This document shows positions 1-11,797 of a stretch of DNA of 64,000 bases, piece by piece (the first letter of the stretch is position 1; each line of letters begins with the position of its first letter). This DNA is from Histoplasma ohiense (taxonomy: Eukaryota > Ascomycota > Eurotiomycetes > Onygenales > Ajellomycetaceae). The stretch lies in assembly GCA_017607445.1 (NCBI GenBank), contig JAEVHH010000002.1:6726001-6790000 (forward strand), written 5' to 3'. The translations under genes were made by a program, and so were the position numbers. The notes beneath the pieces are model-generated. The model searched no databases, was not told the DNA's origin, and was given only the letters and a program-made list of their open reading frames with translations.

Positions 1-524
1 CTTGGGGTTTTGAGGCGATGCAGTAGTGTCGTCGGCCACATGGGGCCCTATCGATTTCAAAGATATCATCTGCAAGACGAGTAAAGCCCACTCCGGGGAG
101 GTCCCGCTGATCGGTCTCAGCGAATCGCTTCAAACGCTGCAGCATATTGATCTCATTAAGAATTGGGGAAGAGTCGGTATCTTGGCTGACACCCACTTTG
201 AGTTAAGTGTACTGCTTTGCCCTAGAGAAGAAGTAAACACCAGTAATCTCGTTCAGAAATGAATGGGATGGCAAACCTCTGGTCCCAGGCAAGCCAAACG
301 GTGGAATACGAGCCGTATCCGAGTTTCGCAATAACCCGGTAACGGCCTTTGAATACCTCGCCAATTTTGACAGGATAATAATGCCTTTCGTGATATCGTG
401 GTAAGTTCTGTTCTTCGATAGCTTCTCCAGCAGCCATGGTAAGGTTTTGTCGACAAAACGTCAGAGGTGCTGGTTGGAAACGTGCTCGTGTGAGCCGCTG
501 TAATGATCCAGTGAGAAGACGCAT
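1..524 (-). pseudogene. SRPK-family protein kinase, 5' part, with premature stop (runs off window)
   Basis: The start is probably the Met at 522-524; a second Met at 435-437 is possible. Exon 1 (277-524) encodes an SRPK-type N-terminus with the glycine loop LGYGSYSTVW followed by LAWDQ. A 55-bp intron (222-276, GTTTGC...CTCTAG) leads to exon 2, which reads A-K-Q-Y-T-stop-L-K-V. The family normally has Y-V-A-L-K-V here (beta-3 strand with the ATP-binding lysine). The TAA is at 203-205. Downstream of the stop the frame stays open to base 1 and keeps family features (VSQDTDSSPILNEI, PGVGFTRLADDIFE). SRPKs phosphorylate SR-type splicing factors, and fungi carry many divergent copies. The open frame on both sides of the stop suggests recent inactivation or a base error. 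An alternative 3' splice site just past the stop would break phase and delete the lysine. The catalytic half lies outside the window. Confidence 0.6.
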
Positions 525-1261
525 TTTGGAAAAGATTGATTGAGAGGTCTCCCTTGAAAATGAGAGTCGTCGTTGTTTTGTTTTGGCAGCGTTCAGCCTG
601 GTGCCAGCCGCCGCCAAGCTTCTTGGGGAGCCTCGCTTGTTCCCTTTCTACGGGAGTAGCCCAAAAAAAAAAAGAAAAGGGACCTTCCGCCGTAGTCTCC
701 GGGATTTCAAAGAGGCCTTAGCCTTTTGCACTCTCGGTCTGCCTTGGGACCCTGCTCGTCCAAAATCAGAATGCTTTGCAATTCCCTTGGCTCGATGATA
801 GTATTCTCGGGACTCTCCATTTGCCAGAACCCATGCAATGGTTGCCTCTGGCTGAACCCGGCTTCCTCAAGCCTGACAGTTTATCACTTGGTCCATCGCA
901 TCATGATGCGTGCCTAACACGGTCTCGCGGCCCATCCCCGTTGGCCTGTTCATGTAATAGTGATCAGATTACGGAGTACTGTTGGACATCTATCTACTGG
1001 GGTTATTATCCACTGTGTGGGGCACTAGTCCGTACTAAGTTCATTGTGGTCCATGCTGCTAGTAGAGGGGACGAACCAATCCAAACCCTCAACGATAGAC
1101 AACAACCAATCAGGTTCAACCTCACTTACTATGGAGGAAGTCATGTGATTTTGCGTCAGCCATGTCGCGTTCGGTAGTTAAGGGTTCGCGTTCAAACAAC
1201 ATCTTACATTCAAGTAATGTCGACACACGAAAAAGTGCCTTTGACCTGATGAATAGCCAAT
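525..1261. other. Intergenic, between divergent kinase and BRCT genes
   Basis: No convincing gene. It separates two divergently transcribed genes, so it should hold both promoters. It contains an A-rich run (about 661-677) and one copy of the recurrent motif TACGGAGTA at 970-978. Confidence 0.5.
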
Positions 1262-4036
1262 ATGCCGGATACACGACTACAAGACGAGCAAAAGCTGTTC
1301 TCCCAGTGCAGGATTTGTATTATCTGTCCAGACATAAACGAACTTGATAACACTGCCCAGGTAAAGGTCAGCATGTCACCCCTCGTCGCAAGTCGCTAAC
1401 ATCGGTTTAGCTATCAGCTGCCATCCAGAATCATGGGGGTGAGGTCACTCTCCACCGATTGCCAGCATCGTTACCGTCCGTCCACGAATTTACTCATGTT
1501 GTGTCTTCCACCATTGATTTTCCTGGCCATGATGCAGCTTGCGACGCGTTGATCCCAGTTGTCAAACCCCAATGGGTGAATGCGTCAATTTCTAGAAACA
1601 AACTCGTAAACCCTCGAAATTATAACCCAGACCCAAGGCTCTTCCTAAATGATGTTGTTGTCTCTTGCGTGGATATTCCAGAGGGTGATCAGGATGCCAT
1701 TTTTGGGGCGGTTTTGGCGATGGGAGGGCTTTCCAGCTACAAAATTACACGCACCACAACGCATCTGGTGGCTTTGTCCATGGACTCTGACAAATGCGCC
1801 AGTATTTTGAATAGAGGGCTAAATATCAAAATAGTTCTTCCCCATTGGTAAATACAATTTCCCCACCCAATTCTCAAGCTTAATGAATATTGTCCAACTT
1901 CCTACTTTAGGTTTGATGATTGTATTAAGTTGGGAAGGAGAATCGACGAGCGTCCCTATTTGTTGCCAGATCCAGAGATACTTCGTTTGCGCCATAGCGC
2001 TCCTGTGCGAATCACCGAAAATAAAAATATTATTGGCGCGTCAACACCTGAGCCAAAACTTCCCTCTCCTGAATCATTGCGTGAGGAAGTCCGGAGCGAT
2101 CTAAACGTTTTCGAGGGAAAGACTGTAATGCTGTCGGAGGACCTAGAGATTGCTGTGCGCCTTCGCAACTGTCTTGAAGATTTGATTGTAGAGAGCGGTG
2201 GCCATGTTACAAACAATGTTCGACAGACCAACCTTTACATTTGTCGCTATCGTGAAGGGGAGGAGTACAGAGTGGCATCAAGACTTGGCAAAGACGTGGG
2301 AAATTTATCTTGGCTCTTTCATCTCATAACACATAATTCGTGGATCTCCCCGTTACGACGGCTCCTCCATTATCCACTCTCTAGGCATGGAATCCCAGGA
2401 TTTGATGGCTTCAAGATCAGTCTGTCCAATTACGCTGGGGAGGCGCGGATATATCTGGAAAATTTAATCGCTGCTACTGGTGCTGAGTGCACGAAAACAC
2501 TAAAACAGGACAATACCCACTTGATCACGGCCCACGGCACAAGTGAGAAATGCACCGCAGCAAAGGAGTGGAATATTCACGTTATCAATCACCTCTGGCT
2601 CGAAGAGAGCTACGCTAAGTGGCAGCTCCAAACAGTTACAGACCCCCGCTACACACATTTCCCGCATCGGACCAACCTAGGAGAAATCGTTGGCCAAACT
2701 AAAATTGATCGGTTTGCCATTGAAGAACATTTCTTCCCCGAAGATATTGCGGTTCCGCATAGGAAAGCCCCATCTGCAGTCATGCGCCCGAAGGATAACA
2801 ATCTTTCAAGCAATCGTGATTCAGAAGTCTCAGAACCTATCAAGGAAAATACAACCCATCCGGCTCGTACGAAAGGAACTCCCAGAGCATCCAAACGCAA
2901 CCAATCTTTAACCGGGGTTCGGGGCGCCCATCTTCAGACCCCACAGGTTTCGAAATTCATTGCAGAGGGCAAGGAGAACGCTACCCCTTCAACGACAGGA
3001 AGTCGAAAATCCAAAGATGTAGCCGCTGCACGATTACAAGAAATTGCTCCAGATATCGCTCTATACGAGAAGGAAAAAAAACGTGCTGGTGGGGTAATTT
3101 ATGGTGGTCGCAGGAGGAGCGATCCTAATGAGAAAGTTATTTCTCGCAAGAGGTCCATAGATCCGCAAGACGAAACAGACGCCGAAGATACAAATGGTGT
3201 CAAAAAGCCGAAGCAGGCACCGGTTCCTATTGTTATGCATCTTTTGCTCACTGGCTATCGAAGATGGGTGGGGGATCTAAAATCGGAGGAGTCAGACAGA
3301 GTTTGTGGCATCCTTCCTTCGGGTGGTGTTAGGATGGTAACGAGTTATCAACGGGATCTGTTTCAGCTAACCACTCAAATTTACACAGCGTAAACTACGC
3401 AATCTAGGTATCCATATTGTTCAAGACGCGAGTAAATGTACACATCTAGCCGCCCCTTCCGTCTTGCGAACGCATAAATTTGTCAATGCCATTGCCTACG
3501 CACCCGTTATCCTCAATGCAGATTTCGTAGCCGCGTGCCTCGAGCAGAACCAATTATTGAACCCGAACGAATTCCTTCTACGGGACCCTAAGTCTGAGAA
3601 GAAATATAACTTCTCATTAGAGAGAGCTAGGCTTAAAGCGCTTGAAAACAAGAACCAACTGCTCGATGGCAGGATAATATACTGCGTTGAAACCATTCCT
3701 GGTGGCTTTGACGCATTCAAATCCATCATCGAAACCAATGGTGGCCAATGTTTTCTGTTCCGTGGTCGATCTGGTATCACTTTGCCAAATCGACGTCGCA
3801 GTGGTGAAAACAAGGAAAATGACGGGGCGCCAAGTTTTGATGAAATATATCTAATCAGCGGCACTGAAAAAAACCACGTGAGATTATGGCCCAAGTTCAG
3901 GAACATGGTGTTGAATGCAAAGAAGATTCCCAAGATTGTTCGTCCGGATTGGTTATTGAATATTGCCATGGCGCAGGAATGGCGGATGGACGATTCTCTA
4001 GAACTGGTTGAAGATGTTCAGATGACCGACACTTAG
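1262..4036 (+). CDS. RTT107: Multi-BRCT DNA-damage scaffold, RTT107/BRC1 type
   Basis: Exons 1262-1360, 1411-1847, 1911-3300 (or 3336) and 3389-4036 give 857 or 869 aa, close to the family's usual length. Exon joins restore BRCT text, for example W-FDDCIKLGRRIDERPY across intron 2. The N-terminal half holds a tandem BRCT array (KPQWVNASI, TTHLVALS, NTHLITAHG and NHLWLEESYAKW are typical BRCT elements). A hydrophilic linker with a bipartite basic stretch follows, then a C-terminal BRCT pair (CTHLAAP, ILNADFVAACLEQ, IVRPDWLLNIAMAQEW). In yeasts this protein is recruited to phosphorylated H2A at stalled forks and supports repair of replication damage. Two 5' splice sites for intron 3 both keep frame. 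It is convergent with VPS25, with about 320 bp between stops. The RTT107 name rests on domain architecture and length. Confidence 0.85.
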
Positions 4037-4359
4037 TTTGCATGATTTTGATAATGTGTCGCACAATATATAGTGTATGCCCGTGTGAATAGTTTGGGCG
4101 TGGCAAGGCGTTATCTTTGTTTTTTGTTTCTGTGGTGGTTCGCATGGAAAGCGATGTGGCATTTTTCAATTTCGTCAGGATTTCTTCAGTTTGTATTTTC
4201 TTGCTCTATATTCTTTTCCGTAAGGCAAATTTATGTTTGGGCATTCCCAGCTCTCCTGTTCGTAGCTTTTGTAATGTTAAGCGGGGTCGAGATATCTCCT
4301 TGCAACATGATGGATAACGGGCGGGTGTGTTGTTTCTACCTCACGACGCATGGCAACTC

Positions 4360-5251
4360 TCAGAAGAATTTAACGCCCTGTGAATCTTCGTTGCCAAATA
4401 CTTGCGCTTTTCCTCTCTTGACTAGAACATTAAGCGACTTTGATAGAACGTCGGGATCCATGCCATGGAATTCTAGAGAATTTCACTTGAAATGAGCATA
4501 CTGATCAGACCTCATTCTAAGGCTCGAAGCGGCTTATAGAACAGGGAAAAGAAAACAACAGACCTTGCGAAACTGTGGCCTCCCCTTCCATCAGCTCATA
4601 AAGCGTAAGGACAGTGTTTTTCTGAGCAGTTTCTTCCACCTACGAGTCACATCACGTAGTTAGCGAACACCGAATCCCCAAACGGGGTCCAAAAAGGGAG
4701 AGGCTCAGGAGACAACAACGAGAGCATACCCAATCCGCCAAAACACTGGCCCACTCCTCAGGTGTCCTCCACCATATCCATGCCACCGCCTTTCCCCCAG
4801 ACTCTCCACCAACCCATTCGGCCCTTCGACCACCTCCTTCTCCACGAACCATCCAATCAACAACCGTCCTTGCATCTGCCAGACTAAACCGCTTATGTAT
4901 ATCCGCATTATGGAAGAGTGGAGAGTCAATGGCATCTATGAGTGAGAGGCGATAGAGGCGATGATGACGGCACCATGCCTGGATTAACGCCGACCATTTT
5001 TGGAACTGAGACAGGCGGGTTGTGGTGTTTGGTTGGAGGGTGAAGAAAGGCGGGAAAGAGTAGGTTGCAGGGAACTTGAAGGGCGGTGTTGTTGACGCTG
5101 CAGATGCATCTGCGGGTGCTGTTGATGGTACCGGGATAGATGGCGATGAGGATGTGGTGATGAAGGGAGAGAGACGTTCTGTCGTTAAGCCGCCAGGAGT
5201 GGTTGGGAGGAGGATGGGGCTGGAGGGCTGGGGCGGGGAGGATGTGGACAT
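4360..5251 (-). CDS. VPS25: ESCRT-II subunit VPS25
   Basis: Exons (reading order) 4730-5251, 4564-4639 and 4360-4472 make 236 aa. The FPPFFTLQPNTTTRLSQFQKW block is the classic VPS25 start, with two winged-helix regions after it. Exon 2 carries VEETAQKNTVLTLYELMEGE, and exon 3 ends with LVKRGKAQVFG...GVKFF, the conserved C-terminus. Both introns have good sites (GTATGC...CGTAG and GTCTGT...TCTAG). VPS25 binds the VPS22-VPS36 core and nucleates ESCRT-III (VPS20) in multivesicular-body sorting on endosomes. The fungal orthologue here has about 60 extra N-terminal residues rich in Ser, Pro and Thr. The Met at 5249-5251 was chosen; an in-frame Met five codons upstream (5264-5266) is the alternative. 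Confidence 0.95.
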
Positions 5252-5650
5252 GATCAAACTCCGCACATCAACGACGGGGCGCAGATGCGTTTATCGCTTG
5301 TCGGACTTAGTTGTGCGGGGATGTAGGTTCCGAAAGAGGTGAAGATGTAGATCCAATCAGATAAGATACGCTCCACGTGACAACTTACTACAAGATCAAC
5401 ACCCAAGATAAGATTTCATGATGACCACCGATGCTATATTCCGGATAGCCAAGCGGGATGCAGGGTCCGGGTTCAATTTGCCTGATTCCTAGGATTAGAA
5501 TATATCAGAAGCTATATCCATATTTCAACGCTTCTATCTACCGAAAAACACCCATCTCCGCTGCGGGCTCCTCCTTCCATTGTTGCGGGGAGAAATCTTT
5601 TTTTGGGCTATGCAAAAGCGCAGAGACAAAACGCAGAAATAACACTGGAT
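5252..5650. other. Intergenic, divergent VPS25 / TRM8 promoters
   Basis: About 400 bp between divergent starts. No gene seen. Confidence 0.5.
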
Positions 5651-6830
5651 ATGGCATCTATGCAACCTAGCAAGCGCCAGAAGCGCAGGGAGTACCGCGA
5701 AACTCAAGAACAACAGATTCGGAGTGGCGAGGTCCAGCTCCCCAAGAAAAGACTATACCGGCAGCGGGCTCATGCGAACCCGTTTTCAGATCATCGATTA
5801 TCATAGTAAGTAGCCTACCAAAAGTCTCACGAGGCGCAAAAGTTCAATGCTGAGGGAGGCTGACCTATCTAATCTACCTATCCAGCCCAATCAGCCCAGC
5901 GCATATGGATTGGTCAACGCATTACCCTGCGTTTGTGGTCCCAAATCCGAATAATGTGAACTTGAGCGGCACACGGCGCCTAACAAAAGATGTGGAAATA
6001 GCGGATATTGGATGCGGGTTTGGAGGGCTGCTAGTCGCCCTGGCCCCCTTAATGCCTGATACATTGATGGTTGGTGAGTATCTCGCATTCGAATAAAACC
6101 AAGTTGCACACCGTTCAGCCCTAACAGTAATGGCACAGGTATGGAGCTCCGCGCTCAAGTCCTCGAGTACGTGACGGACCGCATTCGCGCGCTCCGCGCA
6201 CAACGTCCCGCTCCTTCCTTGCCCACCGAGCACACACCATCAACGCCTCCAGCACAACTACCCTCAAATTCCCTACCAACAGCAGCTGTTCCTGCGGACT
6301 CATCGCCGCAATCCCAATCACAGCCACTCTCTCCGGACCCGCCCTCGTTGTCGCCGTCGTCACAGGCGAGCTACCAAAATATCTCCGCGATACGCACAAA
6401 CACCATGAAATTCCTGCCGAATTTCTTCACCCGCCACCAACTATCTGCTATTTTCATTTGCTTCCCAGATCCGCATTTTAAAACCCGCAAGCACAAGGCG
6501 CGGATTGTGTCGTCATCGCTAAACGCGGAGTACGCATATGTCCTCCGACCGGGTGGGAAGCTGTATACAATCACCGATGTGGAGGAGTTGCATAGGTGGA
6601 TGGTCAGCCATTTTGATGTTGGGGATGGGGACGAAGAGGGGGTGGGGGAGGAGGGGCAGATAAACACTGTGAAAGAGCTATTTGAGAGAGTTGGCGATGA
6701 CGAGTTAGAGCAAGATCCGTGCGTTAGGGTTATGATGGAGGAGACGGAGGAAGGGAAGAAAGTCACAAGAAATAACGGCAAGAAATATGTCGCAGTATGG
6801 AGGAGAATGGAAGATCCGCAATGGCCATGA
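5651..6830 (+). CDS. TRM8: tRNA (guanine-N7-)-methyltransferase, catalytic subunit
   Basis: Exons 5651-5805, 5886-6073 and 6139-6830 encode 344 aa. Exon joins give HRLS-Y-PISPAHMDW and DTLMV-GMELR, both family-like. The Rossmann SAM motif EIADIGCGFGG is at residues 89-99. The TRM8/TrmB signature FPDPHFKTRKHKARIV starts at residue 223, and YVLRPGGKLYTITDVEELHRWM follows. The basic N-terminus (SKRQKRREYRETQEQQIR) is also typical. The enzyme forms m7G46 in the variable loop of several tRNAs and normally works with the WD-repeat partner TRM82, which is not in this window. A low-complexity Ser/Pro insertion at about residues 135-192 makes it longer than the roughly 286-aa yeast protein. Confidence 0.95.
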
Positions 6831-7553
6831 CGTGCCAAGACCATCATCTGCAGTTTTGCACATATTTGAAAATGGAAGATACGGTGTTTTTAAGGCCATT
6901 TTGAAGAAAGATGGTGCAAGTTTCGATTTTGATTTAAAAAGGCACCCTTAAGATATGGGTGGCTGCGACTGCAAACCCCGGAAAGGGAGCCTATTTGATA
7001 ATTCAATACCGTTGAAACAAGTAGCATCAAGGACGAATCCCGTTGATACTTGAAATTTCAGGCACGAACTCTTGGCGAATGAGCAATACAAGAACTGGCA
7101 ACAATGATAGCTATATATGAAAAAATATTGTCAAAATTCCCACAATTATATCCATCAAAATTAAATCTGTTCGCAGCCACCACCTCCCGTATCATATTCT
7201 CATAGCGCCAAAGATTGGAGCTCAGCTTTAGAAAATGGCAAACAAAACTAATGACAGCACGCGAAGAACACAAAAGCAAACCCAGAAATCAAGAAGACCG
7301 AATACATCCCCTTCAAAAAACAACGCTCACGATGATAGTCATGCTAATTCATCAGAAGGACCCAAAATTCATACCGGTTTGCGCTCAGCATGGCGCAGGG
7401 TTTCAGAGCAGAACAGAGGCAACAATCTTCCCCAAGCAGGTTGTCTGTCGACAAGGCTGCTTTGACCTTCGAACCAAGATTTTTGTATTCCGCAGCGGTT
7501 ATGTTGACCTAAAAAAAAGAAAAAAAAAAGAAGAAAAATTCATCAAAAGGTAA
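6831..7553. other. Intergenic, 3' regions of TRM8 and the LIM gene
   Basis: Convergent 3' flanks, AT-rich, with an A-rich tract at 7510-7545. No gene supported. Confidence 0.5.
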
Positions 7554-10165
7554 TTAAGCCTTTAGTCTTCTGCCCTCGCAAGCTTCGCACACAGCTGTGT
7601 CGGTGGAGCCAATAATCGGTCGCCCGTTCTTCGTGAATCTCTGTTTCCCTTCCCTGACGAAAAAGCGCCCTTCAGGCCCGAAGCTGCCACTACACTCGCT
7701 GCACACGAAGCACTTCTCATGCCACTCCCCACCCAGAGCAGTGACCACAAGATCGTCGAGCACAAGCTGCTTGCACCCCTGACAGCGGGAGGCAGTTCGC
7801 TTAGAATGACAACGGACGCACCACGCATACCCAGCATGTTCCACGAACGGGGTAGTCGGTGTGAAGGGGTCACCGCATTCGGCACAAAAGAAGTGCCCGA
7901 CATGCCACTCCGCCCCACACGCGACGACAACCTCGCCTTCTATAGGCGTCTTGCAGCTCTTGCACCGTGGGCTGAAAAGCTCGTGGAAATCTAGGTGGCA
8001 GTAAAATCTCAGAGCATTGGCTTCTTCGTCGTTGGAGTCGGCATCCGCGAGCCTTTCGGCTCGTTTACCTTCAGGTTCCTGGTAGAAGGCGACACACTCA
8101 AGTTGGGTGTGGCAATGGTGACATGAAAAACATTCAGGATGGAAACGGGATCCACAGGCTGTTACGACGCGGCCGGCTATGGGTAGCCCGCAAGCCGAGC
8201 AGGAAGCGGTCGGAACGCCAGTTCGGGTATAAGGAGTATACCAGCGGTTTGTAGACGAACCTCTCGAATTCCTCTGGCTCTGCTTCCCATTTTGGCTCGC
8301 GCTGGGGTTTGGTAATGGTCGGGGTTTCTCCTCCGCAGCCTTCATCTCAGCAATTGTTGGGGGCCCGGAGGATAAGACGGTTAACGTCTCTGAATCGTCT
8401 CCGCAAACGTTGATGACTGGAGCTGGAGGATCATCCGAGACTTTGATAGCGGGTACCACACTCCCCGGAGGGGGTGTAACCTCTACGGCTGGCTCCTTTA
8501 TGGATCCAACAAGGCTATTTCGGGGAGAGTCTCTGGGAGAATTGCTCTGCGATTTGATTCTCCAAGATGGGTCGAAGCTCACAATTGGACGGCCAGGACG
8601 ATCACTAACAACGGTTGGCATAGGTAGTTTACTACTACGATCCTTGAGTCGCATGCTCGTTGCTGCGCGGATATCGTCACCACGGATTTCTTTACCATCT
8701 TTAGTTTGCGGCGTGTCATCACCCTTTGGGTTACTAGTGGCAGTGGGTGAGGGAGATGGATTTTCTGTATAAACAGGATTCCTCGCCTGTGACGGTGGGT
8801 TCTTATGAATGTCGAATACAGATCTCTTGCTGTCAGGAGGGTATTTCTTGGGAAATGGTCGAGTGCCTCGAGGCAACGAATTTCGAGGCTTGACTTTCAA
8901 AGCTGAGCTCGGTGGTGCAGTGTCCGTGGTCTCAACATGATTTGGTGCCCCGTCCTCCTGTGGTTCCTCGTATATTTGATCTTCTGGATTTCGGAAAATG
9001 CCCTTCGCTGAATCGTTACTGGCAATCCTCGTCCTCGGACTGGCTTTCCTCTGTACGACTGTCCTTGGGGAATTGGAAGTATCCGTTTCCAAGGCAAAAT
9101 TAACCCTCGGTTTTTGGGTCAGAGTTCCGTTTTTTGTGACCGAGATGGTTTCATTATCCTCTGGAACTTCGACTATCTTTGGCGAAAGATTGGACCCGTT
9201 TGGGTCCACACGCCTTTGGAACTCGGGGCTTTCTCTGGCTGTACGACCCCCGTTCGATGAGCTATCTGATGCAGATCTGTGGCTTCTTGACTGGGAAACC
9301 CTCTGATTCCGTTCTTCAGAGGTATTCAGACTCTGGCCTCGTGCATACGCGCCCTTTTTCAGATGCTGACGAGATTGATTGGTGGCAAATAGGTCAGGGT
9401 TCAGGTAGGGAGCATTTGGATTAAGCTTTGGAAAGCCGGAGGTCTGGTGACTGAATACCAATTGCGTAGCTTCCTCCTGGGCTGCAGCATGCAACCGCTT
9501 TTCATCATCTCGGAAGTCCATTTCTTCCAAAGCTTGCCGTAACGACCGTGCTTCCTCTCGTTCCATCCATCTCTGGCCCCGTACTCTGTATGTTCCCGTC
9601 GTCGACCTAACACTTGCTGCTGGAGAGAGACTTCTTGATAAATCATACGATTGTTCCGGCTCTTCTTCCAACGATTGTTCAGTAGATACACTTCCATTGG
9701 AAAGTGTTGAGTTTTTCCTGTGGTGTGATAGAGCACTCGCTGAGCGCTGATAGGGCTCGAGGGAGGAAACACGATGGTTTTCTGAGTCAATGTTCATGGA
9801 AAGTGCTGACGATGCACGGGGCGGTAGATCGCTCCTGAGTCTTTGGCTCGATGAGATATTCTTGGTAGGAAAGGGTCGAGATCCATTAGGGCGTGGGGGC
9901 CTATTGGTTCGTAGGTCCTTCAGATACGTCGCTATTGGTAAGAAACGGGTTAGCATTGGTGGCTAGATAGCTCCTTTACCGGAGCGTAGGGGACATGCGA
10001 AGATATAAACAACCGCTATCTCATGTGGATACAATGCCCATAGCTATGGTAAGCTGGAAGGGGAACGAGAATGAAGGACTACCGACCAATCTGTTCCTCA
10101 TTCATGTAACTTGGCCCTGGAGGTGAGACTTTTCGGGTCCCGTGTTTGGACCTTGAGTGTATCAT
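7554..10165 (-). CDS. Three-LIM-domain protein (paxillin-like / cytoskeletal)
   Basis: Two exons (reading order 10087-10165 and 7554-9931) encode 818 aa. The short first exon is needed: it supplies MNEEQI, which joins ATYLKDLRTNRPPRPNGSRP, a conserved N-terminus in fungal LIM proteins. Residues up to about 600 are disordered and Ser/Pro rich. The C-terminus holds three zinc-binding LIM domains at about 604-682, 683-742 and 743-812. Their Cys/His ligands are visible (CSACG...HPECFSCHHC; CKSCK...HVGHFFCAEC; CQGCK...HEKCFVCSEC). LIM1 has a long spacer (EGKRAERLADADSNDEE) before its last zinc ligands. Fungal proteins of this layout act in polarised growth, septation or Rho signalling, but the exact orthologue is not clear. 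Confidence 0.88.
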
Positions 10166-11797
10166 GGTTGCTGGTAGGTTTCACTGATATTTGCCCTTAA
10201 TAGGGTGAGACCAGATTATACTAAACAATGACGATATTGGGAATTATTAAAGGCGTAATGGTGGTTTATAATATATGGCTGGCTGACTTGGAGCTGAAGA
10301 GAACAGCGCTTGGTTGGTATAGAGCTCCGCAGAGAGCAAATATATATAATTGTTGAATATGAAGGTTGTTGATGTAGGTAGCAATGTTCATGGATAACGC
10401 TATGGTAAGACAGCCGTAGGAACGTCAACCTGTATTTATGTGTTTCGTCTTCCGCCGTCCTCCTCGCCCTGTCTCCAATCCAATCTCACAATTTCCTTCT
10501 TGGGGCGTCGTATCAACAAACGCCATGTCATATCTCACGTGACCAGTCGCTTGGACAACGCAGAGCCCCCATGGGCCCCATCACGGTCCAGGCTTGTTTG
10601 AAGAACTTCTGCAGTCGGCTTCGCAGGTAGCCAGATGTAGGATGCAAGACGGTAGTCATGATCGTGAAGCCGTTTGAGATGGCCCTCGTGGGGTCTTATC
10701 TTGCGTTCAGTCCTTGTAGTCCCGGAGAGGTCCAGCACGCTGCTGGTCGTCAGTCCCCTCGACAGACCTGCAAGCTTCTCAAAACTGCATCTCAAAGAAT
10801 CTCAGCGCCCAAATAGCAATCAAATCAGCCAAATAACGAAGAATTCTTCTTCGCTGGGACTGAACGCCCGAGCAGGATCAGTACTAACTGATTATTTGCA
10901 GCGCATCAAGTATTATCACCCACACCCGCTCCCTCATCTTCATGAATCTCGGCCAGTAGACAGACTTATTATCAATTGAAGAACAAGCCCATTTCACGCC
11001 GATATGGTGACTAAGTGTGGGTTGAACAATACCCATCCCAACGGCAACGATTGATTCTTAGACACTAACAAAACAACCTGCCGTCTAGTGCTCAACATCG
11101 AGTTGATGAAGGACAATGCTCTTCTTGTTCAAGGGATTGAGCAGCAGACAACCCATTGTTTAAGATTCGGGGTATTGCCGTATCATTATTTTCTCTATCA
11201 TCATCCCACTCTAAAAATTGCACCTCCGCAGTTGTTTTGGCTCAGCTTTCCCCGCAGTCGGAAGTCGGTAATTAACCCCAAACAATCACCAGATTCTTTA
11301 CCGTTGGAATCGGCGTCGCCACTGGCCAGTGGCCACTGCGGGCAACCTTGCTTCGTATCATTTCATGGAGCCAGCTAACTTTGTCAATACCCCACATCAC
11401 CACACTTCCGTTCTCCGAAAAGCCGGTGCCGGAAATCCTCCGCATTGGCCTAGGCACGGAAAAAATTACTCATTACGGTAGCCGTCATGATGGGGCTTGA
11501 TCGCTTTGATATTTTCACGCTCCGCTCTTGCGCATCGCGTTGGAATTGTCTGGAACCAAGCCGGCTATTTTCTTACAATATCCAGAAATATTTTCTGCTT
11601 CAAATGTCAATCCTCCGAGTTCAAACTAATTTTCTCCATACAGTGGTTGCTTTTGCCCACTGTTGGGTTTTTTTCATTTCCGAAATACCCATATCTCACC
11701 TCATTGAATTCCGCATGAAACACTGTATTGGCGGGTTGGATTTAAGAATTTAGCATTCACTTTGACCAATCTACCGGGGATATGACCCAGTAGAGTA
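10166..11797. other. Intergenic 1.6 kb
   Basis: Upstream of both the LIM gene (minus) and the MFS gene (plus). ORFs of 60-100 codons occur but show no family signature or credible splice pattern. I see no gene. Confidence 0.45.

Noticed and set aside
4073..4495. 140-codon plus-strand ORF
   Set aside because: It lies antisense to the VPS25 last exon and its intron, and has no family signature.
10535..11378. Several ORFs of 80-100 codons in the LIM-MFS gap
   Set aside because: No domain, overlapping on both strands, no consistent splice model.
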